From Hydrogenoanaerobacterium saccharovorans (lineage in GTDB: Bacteria > Bacillota > Clostridia > Oscillospirales > Ruminococcaceae): 64,000 bases of DNA. Shown in pieces: positions 27,776 to 35,346 of the stretch. The DNA lies in the NCBI RefSeq assembly GCF_016901815.1, contig NZ_JACSNR010000007.1, positions 62,001-126,000 of the forward strand, read 5' to 3'. Under the pieces are notes generated by a model. The model searched no databases and had not been told where the DNA came from. It saw nothing but the letters and a program-made list of their open reading frames with translations. The translations under genes were made by a program, and so were the position numbers. Positions within the stretch are counted from its first letter, which is position 1; each line of letters opens with the position of its first letter.

Positions 27776-28750
27776 CTATCGCTTCAGGATGCGGATGTCA
27801 TTGCCCAGGAACGGGATCGTATAATACCCGCCCATGATCCGGGAAACAACACGGGGAGAATACCGGGCTTCCAGCTCCTTGGCGGTCAGGTTGCTGGAAA
27901 TAATGGTGGGCTTTCCTTCAACCAGCCGGGAGTTGATGATATTGTAGATCACCGACACCGAGAAGTTGGTGGAGAACTCCGCCCCCAGATCGTCCAGGAT
28001 CAGCAGATCGCAGTCCAGCACAAAGTTGAGGGAATAGCTCTCCTCTCCCCGGCGGAACCGCTCCCGCTCCAGGGTTTCCAGCAGGGTCTGAGCCGGTGTG
28101 TAGAGGACATTGTACCCCTTGCGGATCACCTCTTTGGCAATGGACAGGGACAGATGGGTTTTGCCCAGACCTGTCTTGCCCTGGAAGAACATACTCCGGC
28201 TGGACGGTGTGAAGGTGTCGGCATAGTTCCGGCACTCCTCCAATGCCCGCCGCATCACGTCCCGGGCAGAGGATTTCGATCCGGGCAGCGGCTCCGCAGG
28301 ATAGTAGTCCAGCGAAAAGCTCGCAAAGGAGATGTTATCGGTATTGGCAGTATGGGAGAGCCGTTCCAGCATCAGCCCCGCCAGAAGATCCTTCACGCAG
28401 TGGCACATCTTCCCGTCTGTATAACCGGTATCCTTGCAGTCTTCACAGGTGAAGTGCATCTCGTCATAATCCTCCGGCAGGCCGGCCTCCCGGAGCAGTT
28501 CCCGCTTGTGCTGCTGCATATACAGATTGGTGTCCCGCAGACGGGCCAGCTTCTGCTCCACATCCACCCCGGACAGCACAGTCCGGGCGATGGCGGCACT
28601 GGTGCCGGTCAGCTCCCGGCGCAGTTCCTCCACTGCCGGAGCCTTCTCCCGGATCACCTGCAGCCGGTACTGATAGTCGTTCCGGGCCTGGCTGCGCCGT
28701 TCTGCAAGGGTTTCAAACGCCTTGTCCATTATCTCCTTGGGATATGCCAT
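27776..28750 (-). CDS. Replicative helicase loader, DnaI/DnaC type
   Basis: A 324-residue AAA+ ATPase that loads DnaB-type helicase. The N-terminal part is helical and contains a zinc-type motif CEDCKDTGYTDGKMCHC (near residue 105). The AAA+ core has Walker A FFQGKTGLGKTHLS, Walker B CDLLILDDLGAE and sensor segment PTIISSNLT. It follows the DnaD-domain gene by 14 bp, the usual DnaD-DnaI primosome pair in Firmicutes. Confidence 0.92.
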   Translation of the reverse strand: MAYPKEIMDKAFETLAERRSQARNDYQYRLQVIREKAPAVEELRRELTGTSAAIARTVLSGVDVEQKLARLRDTNLYMQQHKRELLREAGLPEDYDEMHFTCEDCKDTGYTDGKMCHCVKDLLAGLMLERLSHTANTDNISFASFSLDYYPAEPLPGSKSSARDVMRRALEECRNYADTFTPSSRSMFFQGKTGLGKTHLSLSIAKEVIRKGYNVLYTPAQTLLETLERERFRRGEESYSLNFVLDCDLLILDDLGAEFSTNFSVSVIYNIINSRLVEGKPTIISSNLTAKELEARYSPRVVSRIMGGYYTIPFLGNDIRILKR

Positions 28751-28764
28751 GAGTCATCTCCTCC

Positions 28765-29748
28765 TCACCGGTTCATAAAATCTGCAAGCACCCGGTCTTC
28801 AATCTCCTGGATGTTGTAAGAGGTTTCGCCTCCCTGCACCGGCGCACGGCGGGCCGACGCATTGGCTGCATCCGCCGCAGTCCGCACTCCCTCCCGGTGC
28901 CAGTTCTGAAGCACTTTATTGATATAGGCAAAACTGAGCTTTCCGGTGTTCTCCACGGCACGCTCATAGGCCAGCCGGATCACATCGATCCCATAGCCCA
29001 GCTCTCCGTACCAGGAGGCGATCATCTCCTTTTCCCGGGTGGTCAGGCTGCGGTCGTTGATGCCGAATGCCGCCCGGACCTGCCCCTCATTGGAGTGCCT
29101 CCGGCTGAGATAGTCAATGTACCGCTCTGCCTCCGGAACTGTGTCGATTCCCTTCTCCTGCCAGCTGGCGGCGGTTTTCTCCACATAGCGCATGCTCAGT
29201 TTATCGATGGATTTGCAGTAGCCCATCACCGTGAGGATAAACTCCGGCGACAGCCCATAATAGGCATAGAGCGCCGTCAGGCACTGCATATCCATGGAGG
29301 TAAGCGTGCTGCCGATGATCTCCTGCGCCTTGTGCAGCAGGCTCATCAGTGTATTGTCCCGGGCAGCCAGTTCCGCGCACTCCGCCCGGGTGAACCGGCG
29401 GGAATCCGCCGTGATCACAGTACGGCGGGGCTCCTCCCGGGCCATTTCCCGGGCTGGGGCAGCAACCACTGCCGCCGGTTCCGGATTGGGGGCAGCGGTA
29501 TGTTCCCCGTCCCCCTCGGACCGGAGCAGGCCGCAGTTCTCCCAGTAGAGCGCCGCATCCCGAATGTCCGCCGGGTCCTGCCGCAGAAAGGCCGCGATCT
29601 CCTGGTCGGACATAGCCCTGCCCTGGCGCAGCAAGAGGAGCAGCACCTTGAGCTGGAGCACCCCGCAGAGCCGCAGATGCTGATCTACAACGGCTGCCGG
29701 TACTGCAAACGCCGCCCCCATATTTTCAAAATTGACACTGTATTTCAA
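28765..29748 (-). CDS. DnaD-domain replication initiation protein
   Basis: A 327-residue primosome protein. The N-terminal winged-helix part (KYSVNFENMGAAFAVPAAVVDQHLRLCGVLQLKVLLLLL) is followed by a low-complexity linker rich in Ala, Glu and Pro and by two DnaD/DDBH2 helical repeats, one near residues 140-220 (CLTALYAYYGLSPEFILTVMGYC) and one near 235-300 (MIASWYGELGYGIDVIRLAYERAVE, ending YINKVLQNWHREGV). TTG at 29748 is taken as start because AAAGGAA sits 9 bases upstream and the protein then begins with the family-like KYSVNF. A GTG at 29778 is the alternative. Confidence 0.87.
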   Translation of the reverse strand: MKYSVNFENMGAAFAVPAAVVDQHLRLCGVLQLKVLLLLLRQGRAMSDQEIAAFLRQDPADIRDAALYWENCGLLRSEGDGEHTAAPNPEPAAVVAAPAREMAREEPRRTVITADSRRFTRAECAELAARDNTLMSLLHKAQEIIGSTLTSMDMQCLTALYAYYGLSPEFILTVMGYCKSIDKLSMRYVEKTAASWQEKGIDTVPEAERYIDYLSRRHSNEGQVRAAFGINDRSLTTREKEMIASWYGELGYGIDVIRLAYERAVENTGKLSFAYINKVLQNWHREGVRTAADAANASARRAPVQGGETSYNIQEIEDRVLADFMNR

Positions 29749-29884
29749 GATCCAACCGTTCCTTTCCGGCACAAACACTATGTAAAGTCAGTTTCCTTTA
29801 CACTTAAAAAGTGGCCTGTTTTCCGGCTGTTCACGCACAAACCAGCCGGTGGGCCCCTTTTACTCTCTTTTATCAGGCAGAGAT

Positions 29885-29913
29885 ATTATAGCATATTCTG
29901 ACGTGTTAGTAAA
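29885..29913 (-). promoter_or_regulatory. Promoter of dnaD-dnaI
   Basis: Minus-strand TTTACT, 17 bp, TATAAT with extended -10 TGC. About 135 bases from the dnaD start. Confidence 0.6.
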
Positions 29914-29981
29914 TTGCAGAACGGTGTCCGGAACGGTTGGTGACTCAGTCACAGTTCCGGGTATATTCAAACTTCTCTATA

Positions 29982-30010
29982 TTGAAAAATTTCCGGAAGT
30001 ATACTATAAT
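29982..30010 (+). promoter_or_regulatory. Promoter of the TSCPD gene
   Basis: TTGAAA, 17 bp, TATAAT; strong sigma-A-type match, 78 bases before the ATG. Confidence 0.78.
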
Positions 30011-30087
30011 AATCTTCGTCACAAATCTTAGCTGTGTTCTTTCAGGGGAATGCAGCTGTCACTGGTAATCCAAAGGAGGAACTTTTT

Positions 30088-30348
30088 ATGGTATATGTTT
30101 ACAAGACCAAGGGCGTATGCTCCCGTGAAATGACTGTGGATGTAGATGAAAACGGCATCATTCAGAGCTGTGTCATCAAGGGCGGCTGCCCCGGCAACCT
30201 GCTGGGTATCTCCCGGATCGTGATCGGCATGAAGGCCGAGGATGTCATCGAGCGGTTCCGCGGTACCCGCTGCGGCTTCAAGTCCACTTCCTGCCCCGAT
30301 CAGCTCTCCTATGCGCTGGAGGAGGCTCTGGCTGCTGCTGCCAAGTAA
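30088..30348 (+). CDS. TSCPD-domain small protein (TIGR03905-type)
   Basis: An 86-residue stand-alone TSCPD domain, named for the motif seen here as STSCPDQLSYALEEAL near the C-terminus. Further conserved cysteines are in CSREM, QSCVIKGGCPGN and TRCGF. The domain is otherwise found at the C-terminus of B12-dependent ribonucleotide reductases; stand-alone versions are frequent in Clostridia with unknown role, possibly metal or nucleotide binding. The ATG at 30088 follows AAAGGAGGA; the longer frame upstream runs through the promoter. It ends at a good terminator. Confidence 0.9.
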   Translation: MVYVYKTKGVCSREMTVDVDENGIIQSCVIKGGCPGNLLGISRIVIGMKAEDVIERFRGTRCGFKSTSCPDQLSYALEEALAAAAK

Positions 30349-30366
30349 ATCCTTTGCTTTGAATGG

Positions 30367-30397
30367 CTCCTGTCCCTTCCCCGGACAGGAGTTTTTT
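30367..30397 (+). terminator. Terminator after TSCPD gene
   Basis: CTCCTGTCC / GGACAGGAG stem with TTTTTT. Confidence 0.9.
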
Positions 30398-30449
30398 GTA
30401 TATCCCGGAAAAATCCTGTTCCGCTCTGGTAATTTCCGCCTGCTTCCGA

Positions 30450-30455
30450 TATAAT
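30450..30455 (+). promoter_or_regulatory. -10 box of the dehydrogenase gene
   Basis: TATAAT 55 bases before the start; the -35 (TGGTAA at 17 bp) is weak. Confidence 0.45.
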
Positions 30456-30510
30456 GAAAGCAAGAAACCGCAGCGGATCTGCGGAACTTTGCAGGAAAGA
30501 GGCGATATTT

Positions 30511-31377
30511 ATGAAAACAATCGGATTTATCGGCGTCGGCGTTATGGGCAAGCCCATGGTGCGCAACCTGATGAAAAAAGGCTTTCCCGTTTCCATTTAT
30601 ACCCGGACCAAATCCAAGGTTCTGGATGTGATCGAAGAGGGTGCCGTCTGGTGCGATGATGTGAAAACCTGCGTCCAGGACAAGGATGTCATCATCACCA
30701 TCGTGGGCTATCCCAAGGATGTGGAGGAAGTCTACTTCGGAGAAAACGGCATCATTGCCAATGCCAAGCCCGGTGCAGTGCTCATCGATATGACCACCAC
30801 CAGCCCCAAGCTCTCTGAACGCATCTATGCAGAGGCCAAGCCCCGGGGCATTTCCGCCCTGGATGCCCCGGTGTCCGGCGGTGACAGCGGCGCCAAGGCC
30901 GGTACCCTCTCCATCATGGTGGGCGGTGACCGGGAAGCCTTTGACGCCTGCCAGGATGTGTTCGCTGCCATGGGCACCAACATCATCTATGAGGGCGGCG
31001 CAGGCAAGGGCCAGCACACCAAGATGGCAAACCAGATCGCCCTGGCTGGCGCTGTTGCCAGTGTGAGTGAAGCCATCGCCTATGCCCGCCGGACCGGTCT
31101 GGATGTGGAAACCATGCTGGCAAGCATCAGCAAGGGTGCCGCAGGCAGCTGGCAGATGACCAACAACGCCCCCAAGATGGTTGCCGGTGATATGGCACCG
31201 GGCTTCTTTATCAAGCATTTCATCAAGGATATGGCCATTGCCGACGAAGAAGCCAAGGCCGCTGGTCTGACCATGCCGGTGCTGGAAGAAGTGCTGGAGA
31301 TGTACCGGGAACTGGATCGCCGAGGCGAGGGTGATCTGGGCACCCAGGCTGTGATCCACTACTTCGATGAAAAGTAA
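30511..31377 (+). CDS. Beta-hydroxyacid dehydrogenase (3-hydroxyisobutyrate dehydrogenase family)
   Basis: A 288-residue NAD(P)-dependent reductase. The N-terminal Rossmann loop is GFIGVGVMGKPM, with YTRTKSK after beta-2; the Thr at that position suggests NADPH may be tolerated. The substrate motif is DAPVSGGDSGAKAGTLSIMVGG, and the catalytic lysine lies in GAGKGQHTKMANQ. Tartronate semialdehyde reductase, 3-hydroxyisobutyrate dehydrogenase and succinic semialdehyde reductases share this layout, so the substrate is open. The start at 30511 follows AGGAAAGAGG. It is a single-gene unit. Confidence 0.88.
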   Translation: MKTIGFIGVGVMGKPMVRNLMKKGFPVSIYTRTKSKVLDVIEEGAVWCDDVKTCVQDKDVIITIVGYPKDVEEVYFGENGIIANAKPGAVLIDMTTTSPKLSERIYAEAKPRGISALDAPVSGGDSGAKAGTLSIMVGGDREAFDACQDVFAAMGTNIIYEGGAGKGQHTKMANQIALAGAVASVSEAIAYARRTGLDVETMLASISKGAAGSWQMTNNAPKMVAGDMAPGFFIKHFIKDMAIADEEAKAAGLTMPVLEEVLEMYRELDRRGEGDLGTQAVIHYFDEK

Positions 31378-31393
31378 CTGACCTTATAAAACA

Positions 31394-31432
31394 AGCCGTC
31401 CGCTGCTGCACTTGCAGACGGACGGCTGTTTT
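31394..31432. terminator. Terminator between convergent genes
   Basis: AGCCGTCCG / CGGACGGCT stem with TGTTTTGTT on the plus strand; the dehydrogenase ends upstream and the convergent S41 gene just downstream. Confidence 0.8.
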
Positions 31433-31433
31433 G

Positions 31434-32975
31434 TTATTCTGTCAAGGCTCCGGAGGCCATTTGCTCCAGCTCCTCTGCCGCACGCTCCAGGCAGGCATCC
31501 CGTCCTGTCCGGAACGCCTCCAGCGAGACCGGCACTTCGATTCTGGGCTGGACACCATTGTTCTGGATGTCAGTACCATCACTGGCGATCTGCCGTGAGC
31601 CGGAAAAAGTGACAGCATACCCGGTGCAGAGCGGCACCACCATGAGATTCCCCGTAGCGCCGGCAGTATGGGTGCCGATGGTGGTCAGACCCCAGGCATT
31701 GGCATAGTCAGCTGTGGTATCCACTGCCGAACCGCTGAAGTGCGAAAACAGCACCGTCACCGGCGTACTGCACTTGGGAAGCCCCTGGAAGGGGTAGTCC
31801 CCCTCATCCAGCTCAAGCAGAGCGGAAAAGTCGCTCTCTTCCACACAGTACCGTCCCTCCAGCATCTGGCTGCCGGTATCAAACACCTCGTCCGGGTAGA
31901 GCTCCCGCATATTCTGGAGGGTCTGCCCGTCAAGCCCCAGCCGGTACAGGGTATCGGAATCCATGGACTGGAACCAGGCCAGCGTCATCAGGCGGGAATC
32001 CTGCAACTGGTAAAGCGAACTGCCCCCTCCGACAGTCCGGATGGTTTCGTCCGGCACAAAGGGCGCCAGCACTGTCATACCGTTGAGAGAGTTCCCGCCT
32101 CCGCTTGTGCGGAAATCAAGAATGCACCCCTTCACCCCGGACAGCCGGGACAGGATCTCCTGCTCATATTCCTCCCGGAAGGCTGTCGGGTCTGCGGTCA
32201 GTGTCTTTACCTGCACTACCAGAATGCTCTCCTCTGTGGGCGTGCCGCTTTCCAGCCGGTAGAGCCCGAAGGCATCCGAATCATAGAGCTGCTCCTCCCC
32301 GCACTGGAACACCAGCTGGGATTCATGGCCTCCCATGTCAAACAGTCCCAGCTCCTTGTAGGTATAGGTGAGCTCCTTTTCTGTGCCGTCCGGCAGCTCA
32401 AATTCCAGTGTCACTTCACTCCCCTGCTCGCCCTGGGTACAGAGGAAGTTCGCCCAGCGCTCCTCCTGGGTATCCGGTGTCTGCACGCCTACATAGGGCG
32501 CAACATGTCCCTGGAAATAGGCATGGACATCGCTGCCGTTCACCTTGGTAAGCCGGCTCAGCAGTGGCAGTTCTTCAGCATCCAGCGTCTCCCGGACATA
32601 GTACTCCCCTTCGATATGGCAGAGCGCCAGCGGCAGATTGCCCAACAGGTCGCTTCCTTTGGGCGGAATCACCGTGGTATGTCCGTCCTGGAGCTGGGCG
32701 GTCAGCCGGCAGAGCTCCAGGTAATAATCATATTCCGACCCTGTCTCGGCTGCCTGATAATAGGACTCCCGACAGGCTGCCTCCCATTCAAAGTCCTCCG
32801 GGAGCAATCCGAACCCGCTGTACAAGTCATCAGCGGCAGACTGGATCTCGGTAATGGAATAGGCCCGGTCCAGGTTATTCTCTGCGGCGCTGGGCCGGGT
32901 CAGACGATCCCAGACCTGGGTTTTCAGCAAAATGGCAGCTGCCAGCACTGCCAGCAAAATTCCCGCTTTCTTCAT
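31434..32975 (-). CDS. S41-family peptidase-like exported protein
   Basis: A 513-residue protein with an N-terminal membrane anchor (residues 3-20) and an extracytoplasmic S41 (C-terminal processing/tricorn-like) core. Visible motifs are LQDGHTTVIPP, the substrate-strand ILDFRTSGGGNSLNG, the probable nucleophile strand VTVLFSHFSGSAVDTTADYANA and GTHTAGATGN. The serine in FSGSAV is the likely nucleophile; the usual catalytic lysine is not obvious. No PDZ domain was clear. The start MKKAGILL at 32975 has GGGAGGG upstream. It is transcribed alone, convergent with the dehydrogenase. Confidence 0.8.
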   Translation of the reverse strand: MKKAGILLAVLAAAILLKTQVWDRLTRPSAAENNLDRAYSITEIQSAADDLYSGFGLLPEDFEWEAACRESYYQAAETGSEYDYYLELCRLTAQLQDGHTTVIPPKGSDLLGNLPLALCHIEGEYYVRETLDAEELPLLSRLTKVNGSDVHAYFQGHVAPYVGVQTPDTQEERWANFLCTQGEQGSEVTLEFELPDGTEKELTYTYKELGLFDMGGHESQLVFQCGEEQLYDSDAFGLYRLESGTPTEESILVVQVKTLTADPTAFREEYEQEILSRLSGVKGCILDFRTSGGGNSLNGMTVLAPFVPDETIRTVGGGSSLYQLQDSRLMTLAWFQSMDSDTLYRLGLDGQTLQNMRELYPDEVFDTGSQMLEGRYCVEESDFSALLELDEGDYPFQGLPKCSTPVTVLFSHFSGSAVDTTADYANAWGLTTIGTHTAGATGNLMVVPLCTGYAVTFSGSRQIASDGTDIQNNGVQPRIEVPVSLEAFRTGRDACLERAAEELEQMASGALTE

Positions 32976-33064
32976 GCGTTTCCCTCCCTGCCTACCATTG
33001 TAACACAAAAGCTCTCCCGGAGCCGATCCAGAGGAGCCATTTTTGTATAAATCCAAGGCGAAGG

Positions 33065-33550
33065 TCAGGCGGATTCAGAGGATTCCTGTTTCTCCCGCCT
33101 GCGGCGCCCATAGGCTGCCAGAATCCGGGTCATCGAGGACACCAGCACAATGCCCATGGCAATGGCACCCGCTACAAACAGGGTATGGATTCCGGTTTCC
33201 ATGGCAAGCTGGGTCTCTCCGCCCACGAGATATTCCATGGTATAATAGGCACCGCCGCCGGGCACCAGCGGAATATAGGAGATCACCAGATAAACTGTCA
33301 CCGGGGAGTGGTGTTTCCGGGCCATATACTCGGAATAGAGGGAGACTGCCACCATCGAAAGGAAGAACTGCGGCACATCGCTGGAAAAGCAGCCGGCAAA
33401 GAGCAGGTAGACAAACCAGCTGAGCCCTCCGCCCAGAGCAGCATAGAACATATTCTTGCCCCGGAGGTTGAAGACATAGCTGAACCCGAAAGAGGCAAAG
33501 AACGCATAGATGCAGGGCAGGATCATATCAGGAGTGAGGTTCAGTTTCAT
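33065..33550 (-). CDS. Threonine/serine exporter, ThrE C-terminal-type subunit
   Basis: A 161-residue membrane protein of the ThrE_2 (DUF3815) family, with about five hydrophobic helices and the conserved PLVPGGGAYYTMEYLV. In actinobacteria ThrE is one chain; in Firmicutes it is often split into two genes, as here. The ATG overlaps the stop of the upstream partner by 4 bp, so the two subunits are probably made in equal amounts. Transport of threonine or serine is a family inference. Confidence 0.85.
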   Translation of the reverse strand: MKLNLTPDMILPCIYAFFASFGFSYVFNLRGKNMFYAALGGGLSWFVYLLFAGCFSSDVPQFFLSMVAVSLYSEYMARKHHSPVTVYLVISYIPLVPGGGAYYTMEYLVGGETQLAMETGIHTLFVAGAIAMGIVLVSSMTRILAAYGRRRREKQESSESA

Positions 33551-34320
33551 ACCAGCAGCACCTCCAGGAAGGGAGTGAAGATTGCCAGCGATACCACTAC
33601 CCCAATGGCAATGCCAATGGCAGTGACCACTGCTTCCGCAAACTTGATCATGCCGGAGATCAGATCCGCGGCGATGAACTCCCGCATGGCGTTGGTCAGC
33701 GCAATACCCGGAACCAGGTTCATCAGCATGCCGATGATCATCTTATCCTGGCTGAGGGCAAATCCCGCCTTCACCGCCAGATAGCAGCCGCAGGCCGTGA
33801 ACGCGCCTCCCACAATATTGACAAAGAAGGACGAGGCCTCCAGCTTTTCCAGCTGATGGATCACCACTTTGAGCAGTACGCCCAGCACAAAGGCAGCAGC
33901 CGCATCCACCAGGACACCGCCATAAAAGAGGGTGAAAAAGGCAGAGATCATACCGAACCCGAAGTACTGCATGGGCATGCTGTATACCGGACCCTGTTCG
34001 ATCTCCTGAAGCCGGGCCATGATCTCCCCGTATTCCGGGATCTGTTCACAGATCTGGCGGCAGAGGGCATTGAGCTTATCCACCTTGTCCAGATCGGTAT
34101 CCCGGCTCAGAATCCGGCGGGTCCGGGTGAGATAGGCACCGGTATCATCGGTGATGGTCACCACAATACTCGAGGGGATCACAAACACATCGGTATTCTG
34201 ATACCCATAAGCCGCGCACATCCGGGTAATACTCTCCTCCACACGATAGGTTTCCGCTCCGTGGCTGAGTATGTCAAATCCCAATGCAGTCGAAGCTGCC
34301 AGGATTTCCTTCATTTCCAA
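33547..34320 (-). CDS. Threonine/serine exporter, ThrE N-terminal-type subunit
   Basis: A 257-residue protein of the ThrE_1 (DUF1212) family: a soluble N-terminal hydrolase-like segment (LGFDILSHGAETYRVEESITRMCAAYG, VFVIPSSIVVTITDD) followed by about five membrane helices with MNLVPGIALTNAMREFIAADLISG. It is the partner of the downstream small subunit. TTG at 34320 is taken as start, as AGGTGA lies 6 bases upstream; an ATG two codons later is too far from it. Confidence 0.85.
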   Translation of the reverse strand: MEMKEILAASTALGFDILSHGAETYRVEESITRMCAAYGYQNTDVFVIPSSIVVTITDDTGAYLTRTRRILSRDTDLDKVDKLNALCRQICEQIPEYGEIMARLQEIEQGPVYSMPMQYFGFGMISAFFTLFYGGVLVDAAAAFVLGVLLKVVIHQLEKLEASSFFVNIVGGAFTACGCYLAVKAGFALSQDKMIIGMLMNLVPGIALTNAMREFIAADLISGMIKFAEAVVTAIGIAIGVVVSLAIFTPFLEVLLV

Positions 34321-34367
34321 ATCATATCACCTGCTGTTATCTTGATCAGTCGGGCTGTTCCATTCCG

Positions 34368-34396
34368 ATTATATCGGGCAAATTGGAAAAATACAA
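34368..34396 (-). promoter_or_regulatory. Promoter of the ThrE pair
   Basis: Minus-strand TTGTAT, 17 bp, TATAAT, ending about 50 bases before the start. Confidence 0.75.
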
Positions 34397-34441
34397 GGCT
34401 TCCGCCCAATTTCCGGGAAATTTTCCCACTGGTATCCTGCT

Positions 34442-34470
34442 GCATGGACAGCTGTACTCCGCCCATACTT
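34442..34470 (+). promoter_or_regulatory. Sigma-G/F-type promoter of sigG
   Basis: GCATG at 34442 and CATACTT at 34464 are separated by 17 bp, matching the forespore sigma-G pattern GnATr, 17 to 18 bp, CATnnTA in all but the last base. Autoregulation of sigG from such a promoter is known in Bacillus. Confidence 0.6.
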
Positions 34471-34507
34471 CCAGTATCACCAAACGAAGTAAGGACGGTA
34501 ACAACAG

Positions 34508-35272
34508 ATGAACAAAGTGGAGATCACAGGCGTCAATACCTCCCGGCTGAAAACCCTGCCGGAAAGTGAAAAGACACGGCTCCTGCTCCTGGCACGGCAG
34601 GGTGACCCGGCTGCCCGGGAACAGCTGGTAAGCGGAAATCTCCGGCTGGTGCTGAGTGTGGTGCAGAAGTTCGCCGGACGCAGTGAAAATCCCGATGACC
34701 TGTTTCAGGTGGGCTGTATCGGGCTCATCAAGGCCATCGACCACTTTGACCCGGCCTTTGATGTACGCTTTTCCACCTATGCTGTCCCCATGATCGTTGG
34801 GGAGATCCGCCGATACCTCCGGGATAACAACGCGGTGCGGGTCTCCCGTTCCCTGCGGGACACCGCCTACAAGGCCATGCAGTCCCGGGAAGCCCTGACA
34901 GCCGAGCTGCACCGGGAGCCCTCCTCGGCGGAGATCGCCCAGGACATCGGCCTGGACGAACGGGCGGTCAATGAGGCACTCGGCGCCATTGTGGAGCCGG
35001 TCTCCCTCTATGAGCCCATCTACTCGGACGGCGGCGATCCCATCTATGTGATGGACCAGATCGGCAGCGGCGTCACTGACCATGACTGGATCGATGAGAT
35101 GGCAATCAAGGAATCCATCGGCCTGCTGAGTGACCGGGAGAAAAAGATCCTCTCGCTGCGGTTCCTGGCGGGACGGACCCAGACCGAAGTCGCTGAGGAG
35201 ATCGGCATCTCCCAGGCACAGATCAGCCGTCTGGAGAAAAACGCCATCCGTAAAATCAAGGAGAGCCTCTGA
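34508..35272 (+). CDS. sigG: Late forespore sigma factor SigG
   Basis: Sporulation sigma factor for the engulfed forespore. The N-terminus MNKVEITGVNTSRLKTLP is the SigG hallmark. Region 2 is NLRLVLSVVQKFAGRSENPDDLFQVGCIGLIKAIDHFD with RFSTYAVPMIVGEIRRYLRD; region 4 is LSDREKKILSLRFLAGRTQTEVAEEIGISQAQISRLEKNAI. The 254-residue length is usual. The ribosome site before ATG 34508 is weak (AAGGAC at 13 bases). In Bacillus sigG follows spoIIGA-sigE; here neither is near, and the gene stands alone with its own forespore-type promoter. Confidence 0.95.
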   Translation: MNKVEITGVNTSRLKTLPESEKTRLLLLARQGDPAAREQLVSGNLRLVLSVVQKFAGRSENPDDLFQVGCIGLIKAIDHFDPAFDVRFSTYAVPMIVGEIRRYLRDNNAVRVSRSLRDTAYKAMQSREALTAELHREPSSAEIAQDIGLDERAVNEALGAIVEPVSLYEPIYSDGGDPIYVMDQIGSGVTDHDWIDEMAIKESIGLLSDREKKILSLRFLAGRTQTEVAEEIGISQAQISRLEKNAIRKIKESL

Positions 35273-35293
35273 TCTCCCCTGCCCCAATATACC

Positions 35294-35344
35294 AAAAAAC
35301 ACCCTGTCTTGCCTTTATGGGGCCAGGACAGGGTGTTTTGCTTT
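35294..35344. terminator. Bidirectional terminator, sigG/xdhA
   Basis: AAAACACCCTGTC / GACAGGGTGTTTT, a 13-bp stem between convergent genes. Confidence 0.88.
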
Positions 35345-35346
35345 TA

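Larger units (their letters stand above)
29779..30087. other. Divergent promoter region, dnaD and TSCPD gene
   Basis: A 309-bp AT-rich region without a convincing gene. It holds the divergent promoters listed separately. The short frames seen inside have no ribosome sites. Confidence 0.6.
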
